NCBI RefSeq assembly: GCF_900111735.1
Contig: NZ_FOHW01000002.1
Location: 42,347-106,346, forward strand
Length of the DNA: 64,000 nucleotides
Source of the DNA: Pseudomonas graminis
Lineage (GTDB): Bacteria; Pseudomonadota; Gammaproteobacteria; Pseudomonadales; Pseudomonadaceae
Direction: 5' to 3'
Part shown: positions 26,087 to 34,823 of the stretch, piece after piece
How the letters are laid out: every line of letters begins with the position of its first letter
Numbering within the stretch: the stretch's first letter is position 1
Notes under the pieces: model-generated
What the model was told of the DNA's origin: nothing
The model's database searches: none
Seen by the model: only the letters and a program-made list of their open reading frames with translations
Translations under genes and position numbers: made by a program

Positions 26087-28858
26087 ATGACTGATCTGTC
26101 GCGTTTGCAAGGATTCGCAAATCACGCAGTCACTGCGTTGGAAGGTCGTTTCTTCCGTCCGCCCCTGCCTGAAGGTTATGTATCGAGACCTCGATTGTGC
26201 GAGCGCCTGAGTGCGGGTCTGTCTGGCCGCCTCTTGTTGATCAGCGCGCCGGCCGGTTTCGGCAAAAGCTCGCTGGCGGTGGAGTTCTGCGAGAGCCTGC
26301 CCGATCAGTGGCAGAACCTCTGGCTGGGTCTCAGCCACAGGGACAGCGACCCGGGCCGGTTTCTCGAACGTCTTCTCTGCGGTCTCCAGCAATTCTTTCC
26401 TCAACTCGGCACCCAGGCGCTCGGCCTTCTGAAGATGCGTCAGCGTCACCAGCCGTTTGCCTTCGAAGAGTGGCTGGACGGCTTGCTGGACGAGTTGGCG
26501 ATGCACCTGATGTTGAGCAAACCGCTGTTGCTGGTGCTCGACGACTATCACCTGGTGCAGGGACCCGTACTGGATCGCTGCCTGCAATTTCTTCTCAATC
26601 ATCTGCCTGCGGGCATGAACATCATGGTTACCAGCCGGCAGAGACCCAACTGGCACCTCGCGCGGCTGCGGCTGTCCCGTCAATTGCTGGAATTGTCCGA
26701 GCAGGATTTGCGTCTGACTGACGACGAGTCGCTGGCGGTGCTGGATCAACAGCGCAACGGCTTGAGCGATGAAGCACTGCACGCCTTGCTGCAACGCAGT
26801 GAGGGTTGGGTGGCCGGGCTGCGATTCTGGCTGCTGGCGGCCAACGAAGCTGGGAGTAACGCGCTGACCCAGGGGCTCAACGGCGGGGAAGGGCTGATCC
26901 GTGATTACCTCCTCGAAGAGGTCATCGATTGCCTGCCGGCTGACGTTCAGGCCTTTCTCTATGAGACCGCCTGTCTGGAGCGCTTCAGCGGCGCCCTGTG
27001 CAATGCCGCACGTGACAGCCATGACAGCGACGAAATGCTTGGGTACCTGCAAGCGCATCAGGTGTTTCTGGTCCCCCTGGACGAGCATGGTCGCTGGTTC
27101 CGCTATCACCATTTGTTCTCGGATCTGCTGCGCGCGCGTGCCGGACCCAGTGTCACGCCGGAACAAAGGCGCGTGCACCTGAACGCCTGCCGATGGTTCA
27201 GCGATCAGGGAATGCTCGACGAAGCCATCGAACAGGCGTTGCGTGCGGGGCATCTTGATGTAGCCGCCAACCTGGTGCAGAACCTGTCCGAAGAGCAACT
27301 GCTCGCCGAGCAAAACGTCGGCATGCTGCTGCGCTGGAAAATGGACTTGCCCGACAGCCTGCTGGTCAGCACGCCGCGGTTGATCGTGCTGTACGCCTGG
27401 GCCCTGGGCCTGGCGTGTCAATTGGACGCAGCCGCGGAGCTGGGCAATCACCTCAGTCGATTTCTGCCAGCCCCTTCCGCGACCGCGCAAAATTCGATGC
27501 TGGCGCAATGGCTTGCGCTCAGCGGGATCATCGCTCGGGGCCGCGGCGACAGTGAAACCGCCCGGCGTTATTGCAGCGAAGCGTTGGTCAGTCTGCCGCC
27601 CAAGCGGTATGGCCAGCGTTTGTTGTGCCTTTCGACGCTGGCGAACCTGGCCATTGCCGATGGCGATTTATGGCGCGCCCGGGCGCTGAACCGTGATGCC
27701 CTTGAGTTGGCACAGCGGGTGGCCAATCCGTTGTTTGAGGCGCTGGCGCACTACGACCGCGCGCGCACGTTGCAGGCCCGTGGCGAAACGCTTCGCTCGA
27801 TGGAGGAAGTGCGCCAAGGCTTGCGGCGTCTGAATGGCTTGTCTTCGCAAAAGCTGTACGCGGTGCGCGCGCGGCTGACGTTGTACGAAGGGTATTTGCT
27901 GGTGCAGTTCCTTCAACCGCAGGCAGGGCGCGAGCGTTTGAATGCCGGGCTGGCCGAGGCGCGCGCTTGCCGTGACATCAGCGTGCTTATCGGCCACTGC
28001 GTGATTGCCGGGATGGAGGGGCGTGAAGGGCGCTACGCCGAAGCCTTCGCCGAGCTGGCCGAGGCCGAGCGACTGATGCACATCTGGGACGTGCCGCCGG
28101 TGTATTACCTGGCAATGATCACCCTCGCCAAATGCGAGCTGTGGCTGGCCCAGGGCCGTATCGACCTGGCCGACGCCTGGTTGCTGCGACTGGGGCAGAC
28201 TTATGGCGGCCAGCAACCCGCTGCCGCCCCCGAATGCTCGCCGCAACTGCCTCAGCAGATCGAAACCCTGCGGGCGGTTCTTGACCACATTCAGGGTCGC
28301 ACCGAAGAGGCGATGGCGCGGCTGCACGGTCTGGTGGAGTATGCCCAGCGGATCGGTGCAGGGCTGCTCGGTCTCAATGCAGCGAGTCAGCACATCCTGT
28401 TGTTGCTCGACACATCACGTGGCCCTGAGGCCGATGAGCTGTTCCAACAGAGCCTTCTGCTCGCCACGGGGGGTGCGGTTCTGCCGTTCCAGCGCCTGAT
28501 CCGTGGCCATCCCGACTGGTTGCGCGAGCAACTGCACAAACGCCCCTCATGCCGGCTTGTCGATTATCTGCTCCAGCAACTTCCTGAAGCGGCGCCCGCC
28601 CAGGGGCTGCCTTGCCTGCGCATGACCAGCGAGCCGTCCAGCTGCAACGCCGGCAACGGCGGCGACCACCTCAGCGCCCGCGAACTCGGCGTGCTGCAGC
28701 TGATCGCGCAAGGTTGCTCCAATCAAGAGATCAGCGAGCGCCTGTTCATTTCCCTGCACACCGTCAAAACCCACGCCAGCCACATCAACGGCAAACTCGG
28801 CGTCGAGCGTCGGACCCAAGCCGTTGCTCGGGCGCAAGAGCTGGGATTACTGAGCTGA
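26087..28858 (+). CDS. MalT-like LuxR-family transcriptional regulator
   Basis: 923 residues: an N-terminal STAND NTPase with Walker A APAGFGKSS (54-62) and Walker B LLLVLDDYH, then a long helical TPR-like sensor region, then a LuxR helix-turn-helix (about 856-923) with LSARELGVLQLIAQGCSNQE and LFISLHTVKTH. Such proteins activate transcription after binding an inducer and ATP. Its place after acyl-CoA synthetase-DUF1302-DUF1329 suggests it controls them, as I recall for PP_0767 next to PP_0763-PP_0766 in P. putida. Confidence 0.92.
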   Translation: MTDLSRLQGFANHAVTALEGRFFRPPLPEGYVSRPRLCERLSAGLSGRLLLISAPAGFGKSSLAVEFCESLPDQWQNLWLGLSHRDSDPGRFLERLLCGLQQFFPQLGTQALGLLKMRQRHQPFAFEEWLDGLLDELAMHLMLSKPLLLVLDDYHLVQGPVLDRCLQFLLNHLPAGMNIMVTSRQRPNWHLARLRLSRQLLELSEQDLRLTDDESLAVLDQQRNGLSDEALHALLQRSEGWVAGLRFWLLAANEAGSNALTQGLNGGEGLIRDYLLEEVIDCLPADVQAFLYETACLERFSGALCNAARDSHDSDEMLGYLQAHQVFLVPLDEHGRWFRYHHLFSDLLRARAGPSVTPEQRRVHLNACRWFSDQGMLDEAIEQALRAGHLDVAANLVQNLSEEQLLAEQNVGMLLRWKMDLPDSLLVSTPRLIVLYAWALGLACQLDAAAELGNHLSRFLPAPSATAQNSMLAQWLALSGIIARGRGDSETARRYCSEALVSLPPKRYGQRLLCLSTLANLAIADGDLWRARALNRDALELAQRVANPLFEALAHYDRARTLQARGETLRSMEEVRQGLRRLNGLSSQKLYAVRARLTLYEGYLLVQFLQPQAGRERLNAGLAEARACRDISVLIGHCVIAGMEGREGRYAEAFAELAEAERLMHIWDVPPVYYLAMITLAKCELWLAQGRIDLADAWLLRLGQTYGGQQPAAAPECSPQLPQQIETLRAVLDHIQGRTEEAMARLHGLVEYAQRIGAGLLGLNAASQHILLLLDTSRGPEADELFQQSLLLATGGAVLPFQRLIRGHPDWLREQLHKRPSCRLVDYLLQQLPEAAPAQGLPCLRMTSEPSSCNAGNGGDHLSARELGVLQLIAQGCSNQEISERLFISLHTVKTHASHINGKLGVERRTQAVARAQELGLLS

Positions 28859-29227
28859 TTGATCGGCATGTGCGGCGTCCCAGCCCTTCTTGTAGGGCCG
28901 GTCTAAAGTCACCGCGTCATACACGTCGCAGATAGCGCACATTTTCGCGAGCAGACTGCCCGGTTATCCAGTCAATATCTATTTAATTCATAGGGTTGTA
29001 TGCGTTGACAACGCGTTGTTTGACGGATTTCTCGAAGGATAAATACGCTGAGCAGCATGTTCAAAAAACACATAAATATTTGTTTTTTTATTTAAGAGAC
29101 CTGCCTTTGGCCGTACAAAGGCGGTTCAGCCCCCGTTAAGGAATTTTTGACGGGGAGCATGCTCTAATCGCACAAATCGTCGGCCTTTATGTGTGGCCGT
29201 AGAAAAGCAAAACAGGAGCTCTCCTTG
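28859..29227. other. AT-rich intergenic region upstream of the OmpA lipoprotein
   Basis: About 370 bases without a gene. It contains TTGACA (29004 area) and TTGACG boxes, a run TTTGTTTTTTTATTT and the inverted repeat CCCCGT / ACGGGG around 29131-29155. It probably holds the promoter of the downstream gene; I cannot fix the start site. Confidence 0.4.
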
Positions 29228-29929
29228 ATGTTGACCTTTCGCCGTTTGATCATCGCTGCCACCGCACTGACAGTGCTTTCCGGCTGCGCGACGCAGAATC
29301 CATACGACAATCAGGGGCAGGCGCAGAACTCCGGCGGCATGAGCAAGACCGCCAAGTACGGCGGCCTGGGTGCCTTGGCCGGCGCCGTTGCCGGTGCTGC
29401 CATCGACCACAACAACCGTGGCAAAGGTGCGCTGATTGGCGCTGCGGTGGCAGGTGCGGCATCGGCCGGTTACGGTTACTACGCCGACAAGCAGGAAGCT
29501 GCACTGCGCGCCAGCATGGCCAACACCGGCGTACAGGTCCAACGTGAAGGCGACAACATCAAACTGGTGATGCCGGGCAACATCACGTTCGCCACTGACT
29601 CGTCGGCCATCGCCAGCAGCTTCTACTCGCCATTGAATAACCTGGCCGGTTCGCTGAAGCAGTACAACCAGAACATGATTGAAATCGTTGGCTACACCGA
29701 CAGCACTGGCAGCCGTCAGCACAACATGGACCTGTCGCAGCAGCGCGCGCAGAGCGTTGCGACCTACCTGACCTCCCAGGGCGTTGATGCGTCTCACCTC
29801 TCGGTGCGCGGTGCAGGTCCTGATTCGCCGATCGCCAGCAACGCCGACGTCAACGGCCGCGCCCAGAACCGTCGCGTTGAGGTCAACCTCAAGCCGATTC
29901 CTGGCCAGCAGTACCAACAACAGCAGTAA
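29228..29929 (+). CDS. OmpA-family lipoprotein
   Basis: 233 residues: lipobox VLSGC (Cys20), a glycine-zipper segment (GGLGALAGAVAGAAIDHN and ALIGAAVAGAASAGYGYY, about 58-100) and a C-terminal OmpA peptidoglycan-binding domain (NITFATDSSAIAS, EIVGYTDSTGS, LSQQRAQSVATYL, RRVEV). It links the outer membrane to the wall. ATG 29228 follows GGAGCTCTCCTTG. Synteny with P. aeruginosa PA0833 (recalled). Confidence 0.92.
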   Translation: MLTFRRLIIAATALTVLSGCATQNPYDNQGQAQNSGGMSKTAKYGGLGALAGAVAGAAIDHNNRGKGALIGAAVAGAASAGYGYYADKQEAALRASMANTGVQVQREGDNIKLVMPGNITFATDSSAIASSFYSPLNNLAGSLKQYNQNMIEIVGYTDSTGSRQHNMDLSQQRAQSVATYLTSQGVDASHLSVRGAGPDSPIASNADVNGRAQNRRVEVNLKPIPGQQYQQQQ

Positions 29930-29948
29930 CCCCGTGACGTGAAACCAA

Positions 29949-29979
29949 AAACCCCGGCCAGTGAGCCGGGGTTTTTATT
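29949..29979 (+). terminator. rho-independent terminator after OmpA lipoprotein
   Basis: ACCCCGGC / GCCGGGGT stem with TTTTTATTT after it. Confidence 0.92.
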
Positions 29980-30004
29980 TGCCGAGCAGATTTCTCCCAT
30001 CCCT

Positions 30005-30094
30005 TGTAGGAGTGAGCTTGCTCGCGGTAGCGGAGTGTCTGGCAACTGATAAGCGTCTGACAGAGTGCCATCGCGAGCAAGCTCACTCCTACAG
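30005..30094. repeat. REPIN
   Basis: TGTAGGAGTGAGCTTGCTCGC and GCGAGCAAGCTCACTCCTACA enclose a 46-base loop between two convergent genes. Confidence 0.88.
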
Positions 30095-30113
30095 CAGCGT
30101 ATCAATGCAGCCT

Positions 30114-31019
30114 TCAGGATCTGGCGGGGTAGCGCTCATGCATCTGCGCGAGCAGCGCGTCCTTGTCTTCCCACAGCCGGTTGATCCACTGCTGAAACTC
30201 CAGGCGGTAGGCATCGTCCTGATCGTAGCTTTTGCCAATGAACTGCGGCGGGATCTGCACTTCTTCAAAATGCGCGACCACTTCGCGAACGTTCCCGCAC
30301 AGCAAATCCCAATACCCTGGCCGACCGGCCGGGTAATGAATGGTCACGTTGACGATGGATTCCAACTGCTCGCCCATGGCGTCCAGCACGAAGGCGATGC
30401 CGCCTGCCTTGGGTTTCAACAGATAGCGGAACGGCGAGTTCTGCTGTGCGTGCTTGGCTTCGGTGAAGCGCGTGCCTTCGACGAAGTTGAAAATGCCTAC
30501 CGGGTTGTTACGAAACTTCGCACAGGTGCGGCGGGTAGTGGCCAAGTCCTTGCCTTTCTTTTCCGGGTGCTTGGCCAGATACGCCTTGCTGTAGCGCTTC
30601 ATGAACGGAAAGCCCAGCGCCCACCAGGCGAGGCCAATCACCGGCACCCAGATCAGCTCCTGCTTGAGGAAGAACTTGAGCGGGCGGATGCGCCGGTTCA
30701 GCACGTACTGCAGCACCATGATGTCGACCCAGCTCTGGTGGTTGCTCGTCACCAGGTACGAATGCTGATAGTCCAGTCTTTCCAGCCCGCTCAGGTGCCA
30801 GCGGGTGTGACCGAGCAAGTCCATCCAGGCGTTGTTGTTGCTGATCCACGCCTCGTGGATGTGGCTCATCAGCCAGTCGGTCACCTTTTGCGCGGCCGGG
30901 AAAGGCAGGCACAGCTTGAAGATAGCGACGACGAACAGCGGCGTGCAGCAGAGAATCGTGTTGAGCGCCAACAGCAACGAGGCGATGACGCCGCGCAAAG
31001 GGGCGGGCAGGAAATCCAT
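30114..31019 (-). CDS. PlsC-like acyltransferase (YihG type)
   Basis: 301 residues with an N-terminal membrane segment (VIASLLLALNTILCCTPLFV), the HX4D motif NHQSWVDIM near residue 93, the MKRYSKA segment and the EGTRFT acceptor motif near 180. It acylates a glycerophosphate-like acceptor at the inner membrane and resembles YihG of E. coli. GGAG precedes the ATG by ten bases. It is the downstream neighbour of pta on the same strand, with 80 bases between them. Confidence 0.88.
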   Translation of the reverse strand: MDFLPAPLRGVIASLLLALNTILCCTPLFVVAIFKLCLPFPAAQKVTDWLMSHIHEAWISNNNAWMDLLGHTRWHLSGLERLDYQHSYLVTSNHQSWVDIMVLQYVLNRRIRPLKFFLKQELIWVPVIGLAWWALGFPFMKRYSKAYLAKHPEKKGKDLATTRRTCAKFRNNPVGIFNFVEGTRFTEAKHAQQNSPFRYLLKPKAGGIAFVLDAMGEQLESIVNVTIHYPAGRPGYWDLLCGNVREVVAHFEEVQIPPQFIGKSYDQDDAYRLEFQQWINRLWEDKDALLAQMHERYPARS

Positions 31020-31098
31020 GTGAATCGAACTCCGGGTCAGTCAGCCGCCGGTGGGTTCCGGCGGGGTTATTGTGGGCAAGCGATATTGCAGCGCAATG

Positions 31099-33192
31099 TT
31101 ATTGCGGCAGCGTGGCTGCCTGAATGGCCGTCAGTGCAATGGTATAGACGATGTCGTCGACCTGAGCCCCGCGGGGTAGATCGTTAACCGGCTTGCGCAG
31201 GCCTTGCAGCATCGGGCCGAGGCTTACGCAGTCCGCACTGCGTTGTACCGCCTTGTAGGTCGTGTTGCCGGTATTCAAGTCCGGAAACACGAACACATTG
31301 GCGCGACCCGCCACCGGGCTGTCCGGCGCCAGTTGCCGGGCGACGTGCTCGTTGGCGGCGGCATCGTATTGCAAAGGCCCGTCGATCAACAGACCACGCT
31401 GGGTCTCGCGCGCCAGTTGCGTGGCTTCGCGCACCTTTTCCACTTCTTCGCCGCTGGCCGAATTGCCGCTGGAATAGCTGATCATCGCTACCCGCGGTGA
31501 CAAGCCAAACGCCACGGCCGAATCCGCGCTCTGCACGGCGATCTCCGCCAGCTCGGTGGCGGTCGGGTGCGGGTTCATGATGCAGTCGCCGTACACCAGC
31601 ACCTGCTCCGGAAACAGCATGAAAAACACCGATGAAACGAGGGTGCAACCTGGCGCCGTCTTGATCAACTGCAAGGCAGGCCGAATGGTGTTGGCCGTCG
31701 AATGAATGACGCCCGATACCAGCCCGTCCACTTCGTCGAGGGCCAGCATCATGGTGCCGATCACCACAGGGTCCTCCAGTTGCTGCTCGGCCATTGGCGC
31801 ATTGAGGTTTTTGCTGCGGCGCAGATCAACCATCGGCGCGACGTAGCGCTCGCGGATCTGGTCCGGGTCGAGAATCTCCAGGCCCGGCGGCAGCTCGATG
31901 CCGTGGGCTCGCGCCACGGCATTCACTTCTTCGGGCTTGGCCAACAGCACGCAGCGGGCAATGCCGCGGGCCTGACAGATGGCGGCCGCTTGCACGGTCA
32001 AAGGCTCGGCGCCTTCGGGCAACACGATGCGTTTGTTTGCCGCCTGGGCGCGCTGGATCAGTTGATAACGAAACACGGCTGGCGACAGGCGCATCTCGCG
32101 AGGCGTGCCGCAGCGCTGATGCAGCCAGTTGGCGTCCAGATGGCTGGCGACGAAATCAGTAATGATCTCCGCGCGTTCGCGGTCATCAATGGGGATTTCC
32201 TTGTTCAGCTGATTGAGCTGCGTCGCGGTCTCGTAAGAACCGGTGCTCACCGACAGCACCGGCAACCCGGCCTGCAGCGCGCCTCGGCACAGGTCCATGA
32301 TGCGCGGGTCGGGCAGGGTGTCGCTGGTCAGCAACAGGCCGGCCAACGGCACGCCGTTCAGCGTCGCCAGGCTCACGGCCAGAATAATGTCGTCACGATC
32401 CCCCGGGGTGACCACCAGCACGCCCGGCTTGAGCAGCTGCAGCGTGTTGAGCACCGTGCGGGCGCAGATGATGATCTTCGACATCCGCCGCTGCTCGTAA
32501 TCGCCAGCGTTGATCACTTGCGCACCGAGCAGATCGGCGACGTCGCGGGTGCGCGGAGCGTTCAGGTCGGCCTGAAACGGAATGCAGCCGAGCAGGCGGA
32601 AATCACCGCTGCGCAAGAGTGGCGAGTGTTCCTTGAGCCGCGCCGAAAAGGCTTCCATGCTCTCGTCTGTGCGGACTTTGTTGAGGATCACACCGAGCAC
32701 TTTCGGGTCCTTCGGGCCGCCGAACATCTGCGCCTGCAGCTCGACACGGCCGGAAAGCTCGGTCAGCACTTCGTTTTCCGGGGCCGATACGAGAATGACT
32801 TCCGCATCCAGCGCTTTGGCCATGTGCAGGTTGACCCGCGCGGCGTAGCTGGCGCTGCGGGTCGGGACCATGCCTTCCACGATCAGCACGTCGCGGCCAA
32901 TCGAGGCCTCTTGGTACAACTTGATGATTTCTTCCAGCAGCTCGTCGAGCTGGCCTTCACCGAGCATGCGTTCGACGTGGGCCAAGCCCAACGGCTTGGG
33001 CGGCTTGAGGCCGTGGGTGCGCGCGATCAGTTCAGTCGAGCGTTCAGGGCCCACGTCCCCGGGATGGGGCTGAGCGATCGGCTTGAAAAAACCGACCTTG
33101 AGCCCGGCGCGCTCCAGGGTGCGCACCAGCCCCAGGCTGATGGACGTCAGGCCCACACCAAAATCTGTGGGCGCGATAAAGAAAGTCTGCAT
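31099..33192 (-). CDS. pta: phosphate acetyltransferase
   Basis: 697 residues, the long gammaproteobacterial form. It has an N-terminal P-loop-like domain (MQTFFIAPTDFGVGLTSISL), a DRTGG domain in the middle and a C-terminal catalytic PTA domain from about 375 (RIVLPEGAEPLTVQAAAI onward, with GDCIMNPHPTATELAEIA and SYSSGNS). It interconverts acetyl-CoA and acetyl phosphate. The partner acetate kinase gene, expected upstream as in P. aeruginosa PA0836, is absent: a DUF3565 gene and slyD follow instead. Confidence 0.95.
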   Translation of the reverse strand: MQTFFIAPTDFGVGLTSISLGLVRTLERAGLKVGFFKPIAQPHPGDVGPERSTELIARTHGLKPPKPLGLAHVERMLGEGQLDELLEEIIKLYQEASIGRDVLIVEGMVPTRSASYAARVNLHMAKALDAEVILVSAPENEVLTELSGRVELQAQMFGGPKDPKVLGVILNKVRTDESMEAFSARLKEHSPLLRSGDFRLLGCIPFQADLNAPRTRDVADLLGAQVINAGDYEQRRMSKIIICARTVLNTLQLLKPGVLVVTPGDRDDIILAVSLATLNGVPLAGLLLTSDTLPDPRIMDLCRGALQAGLPVLSVSTGSYETATQLNQLNKEIPIDDRERAEIITDFVASHLDANWLHQRCGTPREMRLSPAVFRYQLIQRAQAANKRIVLPEGAEPLTVQAAAICQARGIARCVLLAKPEEVNAVARAHGIELPPGLEILDPDQIRERYVAPMVDLRRSKNLNAPMAEQQLEDPVVIGTMMLALDEVDGLVSGVIHSTANTIRPALQLIKTAPGCTLVSSVFFMLFPEQVLVYGDCIMNPHPTATELAEIAVQSADSAVAFGLSPRVAMISYSSGNSASGEEVEKVREATQLARETQRGLLIDGPLQYDAAANEHVARQLAPDSPVAGRANVFVFPDLNTGNTTYKAVQRSADCVSLGPMLQGLRKPVNDLPRGAQVDDIVYTIALTAIQAATLPQ

Positions 33193-33286
33193 GCGGGCTT
33201 CTCGAAAATGAGCAGTGCAAGGGTCATGGCGCTATGAGTTCAGCCATCGAACCGGATAAACCAGGACGCTGTTCAGTCGCAGCGTC

Positions 33287-33526
33287 TCAACGGGGCCCAA
33301 GGTTATCGTTATCTGACCCCGACGCGCACCAGCCGCAGTGAAAGGACTGGCCGATTGTTGCCTCGCGCTGCGCCGGATCAACCACCCAGGCCCGGGATTG
33401 CCAGGGCGGGTCGTGGCGCAAATGCTGGGTGTGGCCGCAGGACAGCTCAACCACCCAATGACCGTCACGGCCCTGTACAAAGCCGGTAATGATTGAGTGG
33501 GGGGAGGGGGCTTTCGGGGATTCCAA
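33287..33526 (-). CDS. DUF3565 small protein
   Basis: About 79 residues. The core GRDGHWVVELSCGHTQHLRH, then PPWQSRAWVV and CGWC, matches the DUF3565 pattern (ELSCGHxQHxRHxPPW). The paired Cys and His residues suggest metal binding. There is no ATG nearby, so I place the start at a TTG (33526), which makes the protein begin MESPKAPSPHS; no clear ribosome-binding site is visible, and the start is uncertain. It lies between pta and slyD. Confidence 0.7.
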   Translation of the reverse strand: MESPKAPSPHSIITGFVQGRDGHWVVELSCGHTQHLRHDPPWQSRAWVVDPAQREATIGQSFHCGWCASGSDNDNLGPR

Positions 33527-33616
33527 TCGGGGCCGTCCGTCTGAGTTGCGTTCGCTTTCGCGCGAGTGCTTGGTTAGACTTGGCCGCTCATATCTATTTG
33601 CAAAAGGTCTCGCCCC

Positions 33617-34102
33617 ATGCCGATCGCCGCCAACAAGGCTGTCTCCATCGACTATACCCTGACCAATGACGCTGGTGAGGTCATCGACAGTTCTGCCGGC
33701 GGCGCGCCGCTGGTTTACCTGCAAGGCGCAGGTAATATCATCCCGGGTCTGGAAAAGGCACTGGATGGCAAGGAAGTCGGTGACGAACTGAAAGTGGCCA
33801 TCGAGCCTGAAGATGCGTACGGCGAATACTCCGCCGAACTGGTCAGCACCCTCAATCGCAGCATGTTCGAAGGCGTCGACGAGCTGGAAGTCGGTATGCA
33901 GTTCCACGCTTCTGCGCCGGACGGCCAGATGCAGATCGTGACCATCCGCGATCTGGACGGCGACGACGTTACTGTCGACGGTAACCACCCACTGGCCGGT
34001 CAACGCTTGAACTTCGATGTGAAGATCGTTGCCATCCGTGATGCCAGCGAAGAAGAAATGGCCCACGGTCACGTGCACGGCGAAGGTGGTCATCACCACT
34101 GA
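33617..34102 (+). CDS. slyD: FKBP-type peptidyl-prolyl isomerase SlyD
   Basis: 161 residues. The FKBP domain (YTLTNDAGEVIDSSAGGAPL, LIPGLEKALDGKEVGD-type loop) is split by the IF chaperone insert at about 70-130. It ends in a short His-rich tail (HGHVHGEGGHHH), where metal such as Ni2+ can bind. It acts as a folding helper and metallochaperone in the cytosol. CAAAAGGTCTCGCCCC precedes the start. Confidence 0.94.
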   Translation: MPIAANKAVSIDYTLTNDAGEVIDSSAGGAPLVYLQGAGNIIPGLEKALDGKEVGDELKVAIEPEDAYGEYSAELVSTLNRSMFEGVDELEVGMQFHASAPDGQMQIVTIRDLDGDDVTVDGNHPLAGQRLNFDVKIVAIRDASEEEMAHGHVHGEGGHHH

Positions 34103-34216
34103 TTGTCCTGCTAAGCTGAGTGAGCTGGCCAGGCGTCCTCGCGGTCTTGTGAAAACGTTTGTTTTTGCGGTCTGACAGGGCGCCTTTTTCGGCCAAGGGT
34201 TTTTAGGGGAGTTGTC

Positions 34217-34699
34217 ATGAGTGTATTTCACGAGCTGAAGTTGAAGGCTCTGGATGGCCAGGAGCTACCCCTCGCGCCGCTCAAGGGCAAAGTGGTTCTG
34301 GTGGTCAATGTCGCGTCGAAATGTGGCCTGACGCCGCAATATGCCGGGCTCGAAACCCTGTACCAGAAGTACAAGGATCAAGGCTTCAGCGTTCTCGGGT
34401 TACCGTGCAATCAGTTCGCCGGTCAGGAACCTGGTACCCAGGAAGAGATCCAGACGTTTTGCTCACTGAACTACGGCGTGACCTTTCCGTTGGGCGACAA
34501 GCTTGAAGTCAACGGACCGCACCGGCATCGGCTGTATCAGATGCTCGCTGGCGAAGGCGCCGAGTTTCCCGGTGACATCACCTGGAATTTCGAGAAGTTT
34601 CTCGTCGGCAAGGATGGCCGCGTTCTCGCACGCTTCTCCCCAAGCACGCTCCCGGATGACGCCAAAGTGGTCAGTGCGATCGAGAAGGCGCTGCCCTAG
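34217..34699 (+). CDS. glutathione peroxidase (thiol peroxidase type)
   Basis: 160 residues. Peroxidatic Cys36 is in NVASKCGLTPQY, Gln70 in FAGQEPG and Trp123-Asn124 in DITWNFEKFLV, forming the catalytic triad/tetrad. Bacterial members use thioredoxin more than glutathione. TTAGGGGAGTTGTC precedes the ATG. It lies 115 bases after slyD, as in P. aeruginosa PA0837-PA0838. Confidence 0.93.
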   Translation: MSVFHELKLKALDGQELPLAPLKGKVVLVVNVASKCGLTPQYAGLETLYQKYKDQGFSVLGLPCNQFAGQEPGTQEEIQTFCSLNYGVTFPLGDKLEVNGPHRHRLYQMLAGEGAEFPGDITWNFEKFLVGKDGRVLARFSPSTLPDDAKVVSAIEKALP

Positions 34700-34823
34700 T
34701 CCCTCGATTCACTGTGGTTCTTCTTAGCCTTAATCACTCCAGTCAATAGTGCTTCGTCTCCCTCGCGCTTCGGCTCATTCTGTATGACCTTCATCATATT
34801 TCCAGAATGCCGAGGACGCCTGC

